DNA of 64,000 bases from Marthasterias glacialis (lineage: Eukaryota; Echinodermata; Asteroidea; Forcipulatida; Asteriidae). The position numbers and the translations under genes are program-made. The notes beneath the pieces were generated by a model that had not been told where the DNA came from, ran no database searches, and saw only the letters and a list, made by a program, of their open reading frames with translations. Every line of letters starts with the position of its first letter. Within the stretch, counting starts at the first letter, position 1. The stretch lies in contig OU452228.1 in the NCBI GenBank assembly GCA_911728455.2, positions 4,464,001 to 4,528,000 of the forward strand, written 5' to 3'. This document shows, one piece after another, positions 22,901 to 33,981 of this stretch.

Positions 22901-23622
22901 CATCAGAACAAAATACATAAACTGGATTTTGTCAGTACATTTAGTCCATGGTCGCATGTTCAAATCCTGCTCCAGTCAATTTTTCTTTGTTCACCCCCAG
23001 CCCCAACATTGGTTTAAAAATTGTACCCAGTCAGTTTCTCATGTGATTTATTGCTTGGAATTGATTTTGTTAAATTTCAGAACAAAAACATTGATATAAA
23101 TGATTACTTATGACTTGCATGATGATTACAATTTTAAAATGCAAACATGAATATAAGTTTTTTATAAAAAATCAATCAAGTATACATATATAGAAACATT
23201 TGAAGGAGGAAGTATACTGGCAGTTAAAATCAGAATCAAACTGGTTTATCCATCACCTTCCTTCGGAAAAAAACTATCCAAACAGTTTATACTAAATCCA
23301 CTTGCTAAATATATGTTGCCAACAGGTAACTATGATGTGTTTTTTTCTCCCCAACAAAGTAAAGTTTGTTTTAACAAACGTTTATTTTGTTTTTCTCTCT
23401 TTACAGAAGATTGATGGCTGTAATAAGATGGCTTGTTCTCAGTGTCGCTCATTCTTCTGTTGGGTTTGTCTGAAGATTTTGTCCCACGCCACACCTTACA
23501 AACACTTTAATGATCCAAAGAGCAAGTGCTTCAACCAACTCTTTACAGGGGCATTGCTGAATGCAAATAGGGTCTTTGATGATCAGGATGAGGATGATGT
23601 TGATGATTGGTTTTTCGTCTGA
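13953..23622 (+). CDS. RNF14: RBR-type E3 ubiquitin ligase RNF14 (six coding exons, 509 aa)
   Basis: Coding exons: 13953-14133, 14473-14627, 16137-16712, 17141-17369, 18359-18531 and 23407-23622. All junctions are GT-AG with matching phases. The first about 150 residues form an RWD domain (ITALASIFEERI; YPPDYPSHSAPAF). RING1 has C246, C249, C264, H266, C269, C272, C291 and C296. The IBR has C335, C340, C355, C358, C363, C366, H371 and C376. RING2 has C430 and C433, then the catalytic IDGC443NKMAC, and C456WVC459. The conserved YKHFNDP block follows and the tail is acidic. Human RNF14 is 474 aa, so the length fits. Known role: cytosolic RBR ligase that takes ubiquitin onto the RING2 cysteine as a thioester, acting on stalled-ribosome and crosslinked translation-factor substrates; also reported as an androgen-receptor coactivator in vertebrates. 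The start ATG lies 21 bases after a splice acceptor and opens the RWD. Introns 2, 4 and 5 carry repeats. Confidence 0.95.
15121..15526 (+). mobile_element. tRNA-derived SINE in RNF14 intron 2
   Basis: The head (about 15,121-15,207) is tRNA-Leu/Ser-like: A box TGGCCGAGTGG, a CTCAAG anticodon-loop-like stretch, a long variable arm and B box GGGTTCGAGTCCC. A conserved body follows (GGGACGTAAAGCCATAGGTC, CCAGTGCACTT), ending AAAGCGCTATATATTATA. Pol III SINEs of this build are common in marine invertebrates. It lies in the same orientation as the gene. Confidence 0.85.
15747..15890. repeat. Foldback element with CGAGGCC-type tip
   Basis: GGAACACGGGAAAATATAGTG pairs with CGCTATATTTTCTCGTATTCC, and GTCCCATATCCCACTAGG pairs with CGTGGGATATGGGAC. 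The tip is AGGCTTTCGGCCTCG. Outer words TTATCACACTCG / TGTGATAGTGATAA also pair. In RNF14 intron 2. Confidence 0.75.
17909..18150. repeat. Foldback MITE (TTTCACAAAGCACTAAGATTC) plus adjacent second copy
   Basis: The copy at 17,909-18,051 has inverted ends TTTCACAAAGCACTAAGATT and AATCTTAGTGCTTTGTGAA. A second copy begins at 18,066 (TTCACAAAACACTAAAGATTC), shares the inner GATTTGTATTGTGACATCAC and is cut off at 18,150 by the next element. A relative lies at about 48,466-48,625. Confidence 0.75.
18151..18302. repeat. Truncated AATAGACCGATTG element close to RNF14 exon 5
   Basis: It begins AATAGACCAATTTGCGCGACC and continues with GGGTATTAAATGTAAACAAA and CGACGTCCTCCATAGGAAAG, matching the element at 40,809-41,349. 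It stops after CTCGAAATCTGT. The RNF14 exon 5 begins 56 bases later, so the element forms part of the 3' end of intron 4. No coding effect is visible. Confidence 0.75.
19140..19557. repeat. Foldback element with GCGAAGC hairpin tip, copy 1
   Basis: About 418 bp, nearly identical to 62,422-62,841. It starts TATACAAATAATGAATATT. A long stem (about 19,171-19,276; arm word GATGGAATGTTCCATTCAAC) folds around GAGGCGAAGCCGAG, with GCGAAGC at 19,220-19,226. A unique 3' part of about 280 bp follows, without coding signs, ending GCTTGGGTGTTATATAA. In RNF14 intron 5. Confidence 0.85.
20094..20395. repeat. Minisatellite of about ten 27-30-bp units
   Basis: The unit is close to TTTTGGTCTTGGTTTAGTTT plus TTTACTGTG; later units are more diverged (for example TTTTTGTCATGGCTTAGTTT). 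It lies in RNF14 intron 5. An open frame across it is a product of the repetition. Confidence 0.9.
22487..22640 (-). repeat. C-rich fragment of a CAGTGGCG-type repeat
   Basis: Two C runs (22,561-22,572 and 22,604-22,615) with CAGTGAAAAAATCCTGGC and GGTACCTG words match the repeat at 30,400-30,610 read on the minus strand. The conserved GCCACTG end is missing. In RNF14 intron 5. Confidence 0.6.
22876..22978 (+). repeat. tRNA-like sequence, probably a SINE head or tRNA pseudogene
   Basis: GGCTGGATAGCTCAGTTGGT has a good A box, and GGTCGCATGTTCAAATCC has a B-box-like T arm; the ends GGCTGG and CCAGTC pair. The central part is too long and has no clear anticodon stem. I do not call a functional tRNA. 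Confidence 0.5.
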
Positions 23623-23963
23623 TCTTTGATACAAAGAATCTGAAAATGCATAATGTGCATACCAAAATCTACTTTGCTTTGTAAATCAGACAGATTGGTT
23701 TGGAATGGGTTACTTTGCAGTAACAGTGTGAGGACCCAGTCTTCACTGCCATGTATTGAATTTCCAAATTGTTGGGCTTGCCACTGATAATGGATCCAGC
23801 CAAAGCATAAACATCAGCCAAATTTCCATTAGAAATTCAGAACCTGTATTTATGTTTCTCTAAAACTAAATAAGGAAGTAAGTTATGTATTCTTGCGTAT
23901 CATTTTGTTCAGATTGCCTCTGTTTTTGTTCATGATGAAAGTATAGGAGAAAAACATATAACG

Positions 23964-23969
23964 AATAAA
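23964..23969 (+). terminator. Candidate RNF14 polyadenylation signal
   Basis: AATAAA about 340 bases after the RNF14 stop codon, the first canonical hexamer I saw downstream. The cleavage site is not visible. Confidence 0.4.
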
Positions 23970-26925
23970 AAATGACCGGGACTGTGTTCCACTACAAATT
24001 AGGAAGAACATCTAGGCCTGTTATTCAGCTTTGTAAAAAAAAATACAGAATTATCTTGGCCTCTTAATTTGGCTTCTATTCCAAGTAATTTTTCTGTAAG
24101 AAAAGGACAGGAGTTGGACACCTACTTTCATAATGTTGTGTTGTAAATTAGAAAAAACTGCCTTACAAATCTGGATTTTTATTTTATGGGGAAATTAAGA
24201 AGGAAACACAAACAAATACAAAACAGAGAGACCCACAAAATATAAGGGTCTGTCCACACTAATAGACCCATTTGGTGTGACATTTTTTTCTAGGAGTAAA
24301 AAAATGAAATTACAAAGGTTTTCTCTCTTGTTTTTCCATGACATTCCAAAACACTTGAGGATTGTACTTACCAAAGAGCAAGTCAAATTCCCATGTATTT
24401 TAGTAATAACTGAGGATCATCTTCAAGATGATTATGTTTTTATCATTGAGATATTGGACGGACATTTCATGCATAAATGGAGAGAAAATGGTATGCAAAG
24501 TCTTTCCCAAAAATGTTGTCCTTTACAATATGTCCTATGAGGAATGTTTCCAGAAAAAAAGACACAAACAACTGTCTGGGTGTTTCAAAAAGTCAAGACA
24601 AACTAACATGTTACAAACCAACATTCATATCGTCTTAAAACCCTGAAAAATCATTCTGGTTTGACTGATAACCACTAAAAATGGGCACTGGGTCTCAATC
24701 AAGTAACTTTTGAGTAAATTCATTAGTTACTTTTCTTGCCACTTTCTAGTTAATTCCAATACAAAATGTCTGTCGTTGTTACAAACATAATGTCTTGAAC
24801 ACGACCCTGTAATTTCTTAAATAGTCAGACATTTTTCTTACTCTTTGGTAAGCACAATCAGTAAGCTAAGGAAATGATAAAATAAAAAAAAGAAAAAAAA
24901 AGAAAAGAAACTATTGCCTTTTTTGCACCCTCCCGGTCACAGCCCAAAAGTTATCTTGAAGATTCATAGTGTGGACATCCCCATAACTGCTTTGAGAATT
25001 GGCCCTTTGGGATTACATTGTCTGTCACAAAATATTAATATTGAATCACGCTGATTTTATTTATTTATTTATTTATTAGTATCTCTGTGGAAATTGCTTA
25101 GTTGGTATATAACAACACAATTTAAAAAAAGGAGTTACTAGATATCAATAATAGTGGAAAGTACTACAGTGCTTAACACACATCGGTGTATGGGTAAAAA
25201 TTACAGCTAATATTCGTTATCCCTGATGCAAAAATTCACATCTATTATAATGGTCGCGGTACCCGCTGCTAATAGGATTCGAACTGCCTCTAGCTACCGG
25301 GCACTCTTGGTAGTCTATAGTTGGTAAGACATCTGCTCTAGAATGGCGGGGGTTGTGGGTTAGAATCCCACCCGAGGAAATTGCCTGTGAATATATTTTT
25401 TTTCACAGGACTCGGGAAAAGTACTGAGTATATATACAGTGCTTAACACACATCGGTGTATGGGTAAAAACAAAATTAAGAATTACAACTAATAAACATT
25501 AAGTACTAATGTTTCCATTTATTAAAAGTATATTAGCTTGTGTAAACACAAATGGAATCAAGCTGAGTAATATGAAATTGTGTATATGAAAACAAACAGT
25601 ATCTTGTATTTCAAGAATTTATTGTGAAGAAAGGCAGTATGCAATATTTGTATGTTCTTGTATCTTCTTAGGTGTGAACATTTCACTTATATGCAAACTA
25701 ACTAGTTACTTCATATTATACGAACATCAACGCGCGCTTACGGTTATATTTAATTAATTTGTTATCAACATTTGAAGGAGAACCCTTATTTTAAATATTA
25801 TGGAAGCAATATTCAGGAATGCACTTAAGATGAAATGCATCGAAGAAGGTAGTCATAGTAATTATGTTTATTTCCTGGATGTCTATATGATTCTAGAAAA
25901 AAAGTAGTTAGCAGTCCTATTAAATGTAAGCATATCTGGATTGTTACCTAACTTGATTTTATGAATGATCCCTTGTCTACAATGTTGCTTTTCTCCTCGT
26001 TGTTATTATATACTACAATTTAACAATTTACGGTTTTCATGTTAAATTTATGGAACGCTCGAGGTTTATGTTTGAAAGTTCACCAAATGCTAAAGTGCAA
26101 AGGAAAAAAGCATGACTGTGTTTTCCGACCCTTTTTCAACAGAATTTTTATCACGACCAAAGAAAACAAAATAAAACGGCAGGTGCTCAAAATGTACAGT
26201 TCAACTTGAAAACAACAATCCCTGATGATTATCTTTGAAAGTGTAACAACAAAAGAAACGCAAACAAATATTGCTTTTTCCAACATTCAATTAGCTGGAT
26301 ACTTTTCAGGTTGGTTCGATGGTTATGAACACATCACTTTTTTTCATCATGATCAACACTGTTTTCCATGTTTTATTTTGTAGGGTTTTTAAATTATTAT
26401 CGTTGTTGTGTTTAATGGGCTGGGTGGGGTCGATTTGAATTTTACAGTGTTACACAATGTACAGCATTTTATAACTCGAGTAGAAACTTTAAGACATCAG
26501 ATTGAATTAATGAATTACTATACCCGGCGTTTTACATTGTCGGTGTAATTGCAATTAGCAATGAATAAAAGATATGAACTAAATTAGTTTGGCTTGCAGG
26601 CAGAAAGAGAATAATCCATCAGTGCTATATGTTTGAACGCTTGAATGACGAATGCAATATACATGTAGACCATCTTCAACAACATTGTGTTATTTTCATC
26701 AATGGAGATTGTTGTTTGTCGCCTTGATGTACCACCGTCCCCTGAGGGACCATAATTGTCAAGACATGAAAGGATGAAAGCAAAGCATAACATAGAGGCG
26801 TCACGGCGTTTTAGGATAGAAATTTCAATCAAGACACGTTAATTAATGTTGAGGTAGAGCTACACGTGAACTGTATTTTTCGGAGTGGCTCGTTTTTTGA
26901 CCGGGTTCTGAACCCCAACCTGGCC
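23970..26925. other. Gene-free stretch between RNF14 and the duplicated region
   Basis: No exon with domain content was recognised. It holds A-rich runs, a TTTA microsatellite (25,056-25,078) and a SINE-like cluster at 25.16-25.47 kb. Open frames are short and AT-rich. Confidence 0.5.
25165..25475 (+). mobile_element. SINE-like unit bounded by a direct repeat
   Basis: ACAGTGCTTAACACACATCG plus GTGTATGGGTAAAAA occurs at about 25,170-25,202 and again at about 25,438-25,470. Between them is a weak tRNA-like head (TAGTCTATAGTTGGTAAGAC and GGGTTAGAATCCCACC), and on the other strand a second B-box-like GCAGTTCGAATCC. A related tail with GCGTATGGGCAAAAAC lies near 49,555. It may be two overlapping SINE copies. 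Confidence 0.55.
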
Positions 26926-26929
26926 AAAT

Positions 26930-28620
26930 GCCTAAATAGGCCTATAAGTTGTCATCATAATGATTAACATTGATAACCAACGGGTTGATATCACAGTACA
27001 TGTACTATTAATGGTAATGTGTCAGAAATACGGCAGCCTCAGACATGGTTTGAGCATTATTTAAAAAAATCTCCATCGTGCATTCGTTGGTTCAGGACTT
27101 TTACTTTAAAGAGGGGAAAAACCTTTATAAACAAAAACATTAAGGTAAACATTTTAAATTTTGCATGTTTTACATATAACCGTTTTAACTATGCCTAAAA
27201 AGGGAGGGCTTAACACCAGTCAGGACAATGAGAACAAAATTGGCAAAAAGTTGAAAATGTCAACGTCAATGCGCGGGAACAGAGACGAAAATGTCAGTGA
27301 AATGAGACCGATCCTAAATCTAGTTGAAATTCTTTATAAATGCATCAACCATTACAAACGCGAGTAGACGGAATCGAATGAAGCTACTTGACGCTGGTGG
27401 CCGATTTGAAACGGCGGGATAGCAGACTATATTAATCTTAAGGGGGTTTATTTTGGTTTAGTGCCTCACTCTGGATTTGTTTTCTTATGCTTCTGTCTGC
27501 ATTACTTTTTTTCCAAATTAATGAAGTAGAAGTAATTGACTTATCTCAGGGGTTAGTGCAGACGTACCGGTAATTTTCAACAGCCCTCCGGGAGTATTAT
27601 GACTGTTGTTAAAAGCATGAGGAATATGAAAAACAACCTTGGTGAAACTAGATCTAGGACTGTTAATATGCGCTCTTGTTTTTGTCATTGGGATTGAAAC
27701 TAGGAACAAACAATCTTCTTTTATTTTAAGCAAAAAAAAACATAACATTTTGGATTGTTATGTCAAATTCCATTAAGAAATTGGGTAGCTACATCTATCG
27801 TTCCATCAATCAGGGAATGTCTCTTCGTTTCATAGGTGGTTTTGGGCACACGTCAATGTTTCCAATTTGCCCTTTCGAAAGTAGTATAAGTATAAGCATC
27901 ACATTGAGAGAACTGTTATTCGGAAGTGTGCGCGTTGCATATTTTATGAGACGAGTCAATCACTAACTTCTTTTTTCTTTACGAATTAGTCATTACTATT
28001 ATTTTTTAGAAGTAAAAGGGCAAGAATGTGTATGCTAATGGCTAGACATAGTTTTAAGTGACTCCAACTAAATACAATCATTTTTGGGTGAGCCAGACAC
28101 GGGCTCTCGCTCGTCCGTGTAATAGGCTAGGTCTGCACAATAAAACTACTGAAAAGTTAGAAGGAAAGTAAATGCAATCAACTTCATTCCATGTGAACTG
28201 GAAATGAAATTAAGTTGACCTAATAAAATTGTTAACCTCGGCAGGACTCATTCAGTCCCCTGAGCAAGACCCCCTTAAAAGCTTGATATAAAGCACCCAT
28301 ATAGCTCATATGGTTAGAGTAGCGACAAATTGGCGACGGGCCGGGGATGTCAGAATGCCGTGACTGACTGCAAAAGATCAGATTAGGGAAGAGCAAATGT
28401 CACAAAAGAAACGATAATGGTGGTTAAACCTTCGGGTGCAATTTAATGTTGTAATGTTGTATAAGTTTGTGCGTTGTGTATTCAACTAAATTTACTCCAT
28501 AAATCAATCATTATAACATAATGCAGTATATTTCACCGACCTTTCGCCATATTTAAGGTCATTGTCTAGACAATGGCGTATAAATTAGTCAGGCTTGCAG
28601 GGGATATTAATCAGATATAT
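26930..28620. repeat. Old tandem duplication, copy 1 (short, without the GPCR)
   Basis: Blocks of this segment recur in order downstream: TTGGTTCAGGACTTTTACT (27,090 / 28,793), the 27,150-27,545 stretch (28,985-29,435), TTTGCCCTTTCGAAAGTA (27,867 / 30,085), GAGACGAGTCAATCACT (27,948 / 32,004), CCATGTGAACTGGAAA (28,190 / 33,378) and CTTTCGCCATATT-AAGGTC (28,540 / 37,202). Identity is moderate, so it is old. No gene was recognised in this copy. Confidence 0.75.
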
Positions 28621-29464
28621 TAATAAGATATTAACAGTGCTAAATTTTGACCACTTGAATGAAGATAATATATCATCTTCAACCCTGGCTTAACTTGATT
28701 AATATCGATAACGAGTTGCTATACATGTACTGCCTGTGTAATGATAATGATAGGCCTAAATGTAATGTCAAAATAAGATTCGTGCATTTTGTTGGTTCAG
28801 GACTTTTACTCTGAATAGAAAAATATATAATCAGGCAGGTATCTGTCCATGTTTTTCATTTTATTTTTGTATTTCTTTTTTATCTATTTTACTTTATGTA
28901 TAACTTTTTACTGTATTATGCACACTGGAAACCAATTTTCATGTTTTTAACATGACGATTCTAATAAATGAACGAATGAATATTATATCATTTGCATGTT
29001 GTTTAACTGTAAACCGTTTTAACTTACAACAAAAATAAAACAGATACAACTGTACACCAGTCAAAAAAACATTGATAGTTATTGTTAAGCACAATAGAAA
29101 ACAAATTGGCAATAAATTGAAAATATCAACGCCAATGTCTTTGTCCAATACACGGGAACGGGAATGAAAGTATCACTGAAATGCGAAGCCAAAATGTAGA
29201 TGAAGATCTTTATGAATGCGTCAACCTTTACGCGACGCTAATTATATGCGGGATTATAATGAAGACGTGACGCTAGAGGCCGATTTAATACAGCAGGTAT
29301 AGCGGACTGCATCAATCGTCAGGGATTTATTTGTTTTAATGCCTCACACCGGAAACTTTTCGTCCTTATGCTTCTGCCAGGATTACTTTTTTTCAAAACA
29401 ATGAAGTAAACGTAACTGACGTATCTCAGGAGTGTATCAATCAAGGACGGGAGTATGACAATTC

Positions 29465-29858
29465 TTAAAGGCATTGCATACGTTTGGTAATGACTGAAAA
29501 TTTTTGGCAATAAAAACTTACTTGGTAAGAAGTACAGCAGCTTTGGATAGTATAATGCATTTTGAGAAACGTTTCACTTCGAAGTACTGCAGTTATGGAG
29601 AAATATATCACTTTTTATCACCCAAAAATTTGAATCTGAGAAGCGTTATGGCCGTAACGCTTCTCAGAATGTGTATTCCAATGACGGATACTTCTTCTGC
29701 GTGAACACAACCGCTCCAGATTTTTGGTGATATCTCAAAAACGCTGCCACCTTTTGAAATGAAATTTACACAGGTTAGTTTTATGGTATATATCTACAAT
29801 TATATAGCATTAAGGCAAACGTACGGTTCAAAAAACCAAAGGTATACTTTGCCTTTAA
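29465..29858. repeat. TTAA-flanked MITE with palindromic centre
   Basis: TTAA-AGGCATTGCATACG at the left, TACTTTGCCT-TTAA at the right, with centre CTGAGAAGCGTTATGG / CCGTAACGCTTCTCAG (about 29,637-29,668). The paralogous site in the older duplicate (about 27,610) has a single TTAA and no element, so TTAA is the target duplication. From memory, elements of this build are frequent in echinoderm genomes. Confidence 0.85.
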
Positions 29859-30399
29859 AAGCACAATGAATATGAAAAAAAAAAAAAAAAAATCTAGATG
29901 AAAGTAGATTTTGTAGGACTGTTATTCTGCGCTCTTGGTTTTGTTGTTTCTGGGGATTGAAACCATAGGAATATTCTTCTCCTTTTAGAACTTCTGTTCA
30001 GAGAATGGATCGCTACAGTGTCGTTCCATCAACAGGGAATACCTCTCCGTCTACATGGGTTTGGGCACACCTCAATGTTTTCAATTTGCCCTTTCGAAAG
30101 TAGAAATAAGCATCAATGATAGCCTATACACAAATGTGTTATGCGTTGTTTTCGCAAAATTTGAACTTTGATGGGATTTTATCGGCTAAAATTCACAAAA
30201 CATTGATGGTGTTGTTTGGGTGGTTGGAATGAGACAACCCATCAAGAATCATGAACCTGATTCAGAAATTAAGAATCGTTCTTCAACCCAAATTATTATG
30301 ATGTCTTGTTTCCCACAGGGTCAACTGAGGCCCCTGTATACCCAGTATATGATTTTTGGACGAAGAAATGGTGATTCGTGAACAAAAGTGACGATTTAT

Positions 30400-30610
30400 A
30401 TAACATTTTTGTAAAAATTATTAGACACAGCGGAGTACAGGTGGTGGGGTGGGTGGGATGGGGGCACGTGCCCCCCCCCCCCAATTTCCAGTGCCTCTAA
30501 TAAAAAAAATGTAGATAATTCATTTAGATACATGGTACCTGGGCCCCCACTGAAAAGCAATGCCCCCCCCCCCTGCCCCCCAGTGAAAAAAATCCTGGCC
30601 ACGCCACTGA
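30400..30610 (-). repeat. C-rich repeat with CAGTGGCG end
   Basis: Read on the minus strand it starts CAGTGGCGTGGCCAGGATTT, then CACTGGGGGG, a G-run and GGTACCATGTATC, and ends in a second G-run. The CAGTGGCGT start resembles hAT (Tip100/Charlie-like) ends. Relatives are at 22,487-22,640, 41,636-41,879 and 45,055-45,241. Confidence 0.65.
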
Positions 30611-33525
30611 TTAGACAGTGCTTTCTTCGAAAACAACGCATAAGCAAATATGACACCTTCTTGGCTTGGAGAACCTGACCTTGAGTCTAGGTCTGATCAG
30701 AGATGAAGTTTAGGAATAGATTCAAGTGACGAAGTTCGTAGTTGACGTGCCAAATGAAAGCCGGACGATAATTTTAACACTAATCACTTGATAAATGCAA
30801 TAAAGAGTGTCGTCCTTGAATGCCAGTCGCCCTTGAATGGAGAACGCTTAGGTCTTTGTTTTTATAGGGAAACATTCCATTTGAGAACCACTTTTGTGGT
30901 TAAAAAGGATATTCCCCCTCGAAGACAATTAAGTGTTAATGTAAGTAATTTAGTTAGCCGACCAAGGCTGACGTCAAGCAGACATGTCAATTATAGATGG
31001 TCACATAACGGTTGCAATTTGGCTGTGACAGAAGATCGAGTTCAGATTGTTTGAAATACAATTGATGTAATTTACCCGCCTTTTTTCGTAAGGTATGATG
31101 CATACATGGTTGGTAATAACCAAGGGGACATAATTTTTTATTTTAATTTTAAAGCTTATTACTTTTCATTAATATGATAAAGGTCCCAATGTTCCTGAGA
31201 AATAAGTTCAATTTGTAATTTCAGATATTAAGTTGTTTGTTGTGGTTAGTGTTCGTGGATAGACATACCTGGCTAAATCTGCTTGAGCGGTTGTAGGCTG
31301 TAATCGTGTTTTTATTTATTATTTTTTTAGCTCTATTTAAAAATCCCCAAAGTCAGTTTTTATTTCGATTTGCACAAATCGACATTTAGGTCCTTGCACA
31401 ATTATAACTGTGAGATTACACCCCATATATAGGCTTGCACAAATCCAAATCAAAGCATCAATTACCAAACTCGATGACATTTGTATAGGTTGGTTGGTTG
31501 ATGTGTTTGTTGAGGATTGGAATGAACCTTTTTAAACCAATGCTATGTATTTATGCCTTTGAGCAATAACATGCATTTCCATTATCCATGCAGCTGCGCT
31601 AATGTTGTGCACGATATTTTCGTCTCTAACATTTCCGCTCAGCCTGCGGTTATCAAACGTTTTTGTTCGTAAAAAAACGCACAATTTCCTCTAATGCTTC
31701 GAAGTGCCCTGGGCAGATTTTGAAGCGAACATGAACTTAGCCACGTGCTTGGCCGGGTGACAAAATTGTAACATAACCCTATAGAAGAATTACTGAACTA
31801 AACATATTAAAATTACCAGGACCGATCGACTTCAATAGCAACATCCGTTTCTTTGAGTCTTCAGACACAGGCAAGACTTGATTCCATCAAAAGATCTTCC
31901 AAGTATTTAATTCGCCCTGACTGATTGCACAATTCCAAAAAATTTACATCACAGTAGATAGAAAGACATTTAGGCTAGCCTAAATGAAGTGTGCATGCTT
32001 TTTGAGACGAGTCAATCACTTTTTTATTCCTTCTGTTTTGTTTGTTTGTTTGTTTATTTGTTTGTTTTTTTCTTAACGAATTAGCCATTATTATTATTAT
32101 TTTCTTTTCATCGCATTCAATTTAATTGTATGTGCCGAGTCCCCATGGTCCAAAAATGAGAGGAGGATGGATAAATTCCCCACCCGGGATTTACGCCCGT
32201 ATTCTGTCAATAATTTTTAAATGAAAAATGTCACAACTCACCAAATAATGTCGGGTGTCCCAGCCGTATCCACTACGTTTTCTTGCAATGTGGTTGGATC
32301 ACCGGCACATGAGCAAAACCTACATGAGGGAAGACAAGTAATTGACTTATTATATATTATAGGTAAGCAATTAAATTCACGATTGATTGCAATCAATCAA
32401 CAGTCATTTACATTGGTTAAATTGAGTAGCTAAATGGCACTCTTCTATAGAACTTCACATGGTTGGTTATATAAATCATGATAAAACTTGTGTATAGTTC
32501 ATTTTAAGCGCCCTGTTTCTTTTCGCATCAATCATTTTTCTGTGTTTCCGTTTCGAAGAGGTGCAGTCAATAGATAAAAAAACGAACAAAACATAACATG
32601 GTTAAAACGTGCACCCAATAAATAAATAGACAACATTTTTGTTTTGTTGTTAATCATTCTTTATCGATTTGTTTAATTTATCTTTGATTACCGGTAGTTT
32701 ATTGTATATTATTGTATATTTCACTGTGTTCAACTGATGAGTGCTGTTAACGCAATATACAAAACAAAGGTATAGTGTTTTTGTCCGGGGTAATTAATGA
32801 GTTGTGCATTATAAAATAAAGTAAAGGCGTTGACAATGATTTCACTTTAACGAGGTTATGAATGCCTCTTTACGGGGTGCTGTCGTTACATGAGAATATA
32901 CAACTCAATTAGTGTAAGCAAATAAAACACTGGTGTTATATAATCTCAATGTCTATTTACAATCAAGTTTCTGTTTTTCGGTGTGAATGCATCTTGTACA
33001 GCCAGTGTGCAGCAGTACAAAGCTAAGAATCAGTTCATGCAGACGTAAACAACATCGTAACTATTGGTTCAATCTAAACCTTACACTGTATATTACAAAG
33101 TAGGTCCTAGGAACATTTGTTTATATTGATTTAAAAAAATGAAGGTTTTTTTCGATAGTCAAGTTTTCCTCCCGATATTTACCAAGCTCAAGCATAAGGC
33201 CTTAAGTAAAAGCATATTAACAAAATACATCATTAACAGAGACATTAGGGCACAGTGCTCAACGTAATCTGTACACGAGCAATATCCCTTCGCCCATTCA
33301 TAATAATAGGCTATGTCTGCACAATGAAGCCTCCAACTGCGATGTTCAAACGAAAGTAATTGCAATCAAACTTATACCATGTGAACTGGAAACAAAATTA
33401 AATTAAGTTGACTATAAATAAAGTGTTCAGTTCATTTTCTCATGCATTGTTAACCTCAGCAGGAATCAATCAGCCGCCTGAGCAAGACGCCCATAAAAGT
33501 TTAATATAAAGCACCATGGCTCATT
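30611..33525. other. Gene-free stretch upstream of the GPCR
   Basis: I found no recognisable exon. The frame 30,788-31,054 (88 codons) has no domain or splice support. A GTTT microsatellite lies at 32,036-32,070. Parts at 31,985-32,105 and 33,285-33,525 belong to the tandem duplication. Confidence 0.45.
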
Positions 33526-33527
33526 TT

Positions 33528-33760
33528 ATAACACACCTCTTGTTGGTTCTGTATTCTGGTTGGCTTGAAACACGGTCACATGAGATTAACTACGCAATGA
33601 ACTGGCAATGAGGACAGGAGTGCGTGTGTTTGCACCCCCGAAGTACTGTGAGTGTCATATGAGAGGGTGCTGCAACCAGTCAAACTATTTCCCGCAATTT
33701 ACGCGCGCGCGATGTGCACAGACGTAACCCTAGAGACCTCATTGCCAGTCCATGTGTATA
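33528..33760. repeat. Repeat patch just upstream of the GPCR
   Basis: TTTATAACACACCTCTTG with GGTTGGCTTGAAACACGG matches the start of the TIR element at 11,497. ACTGGCAATGAGG (33,601) and CCTCATTGCCAGT (33,737) form an inverted pair also seen at 11,940. It suggests that the region before the GPCR's coding exon is repeat-derived. Confidence 0.6.
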
Positions 33761-33981
33761 GCAGAGTAGCGTCATTATACATTGGCGACGAGAACGACAA
33801 CACTGTTAAGCCTACAGCTACCGTGACAGATAGGCGAGGATTTTGCATCGTTACGCCGGCAGCCTCCTACTACCGTCTTCTTGTTGCATTTTTAATATAT
33901 AATTTTCAGAGAGCACCAGCACACTGTCAAAACAGCGGGTGCTCCCCTATAAGACGTTCAGCGGACAGTTTCAATTGTTTC

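Noticed and set aside
22876-22978. Functional tRNA gene
   Set aside because: A and B boxes are present but the middle is too long and no anticodon arm forms; treated as a tRNA-like repeat.
30788-31054. 88-codon plus frame near 30.8 kb
   Set aside because: No domain, splice site or duplicate support.
33652-33981. N-terminal extension of the GPCR (110 codons upstream)
   Set aside because: It begins at GTG, lies in repeat-derived sequence, and a good splice acceptor at 33,909 makes it intron plus leader. ATG 33,982 gives a normal receptor length.
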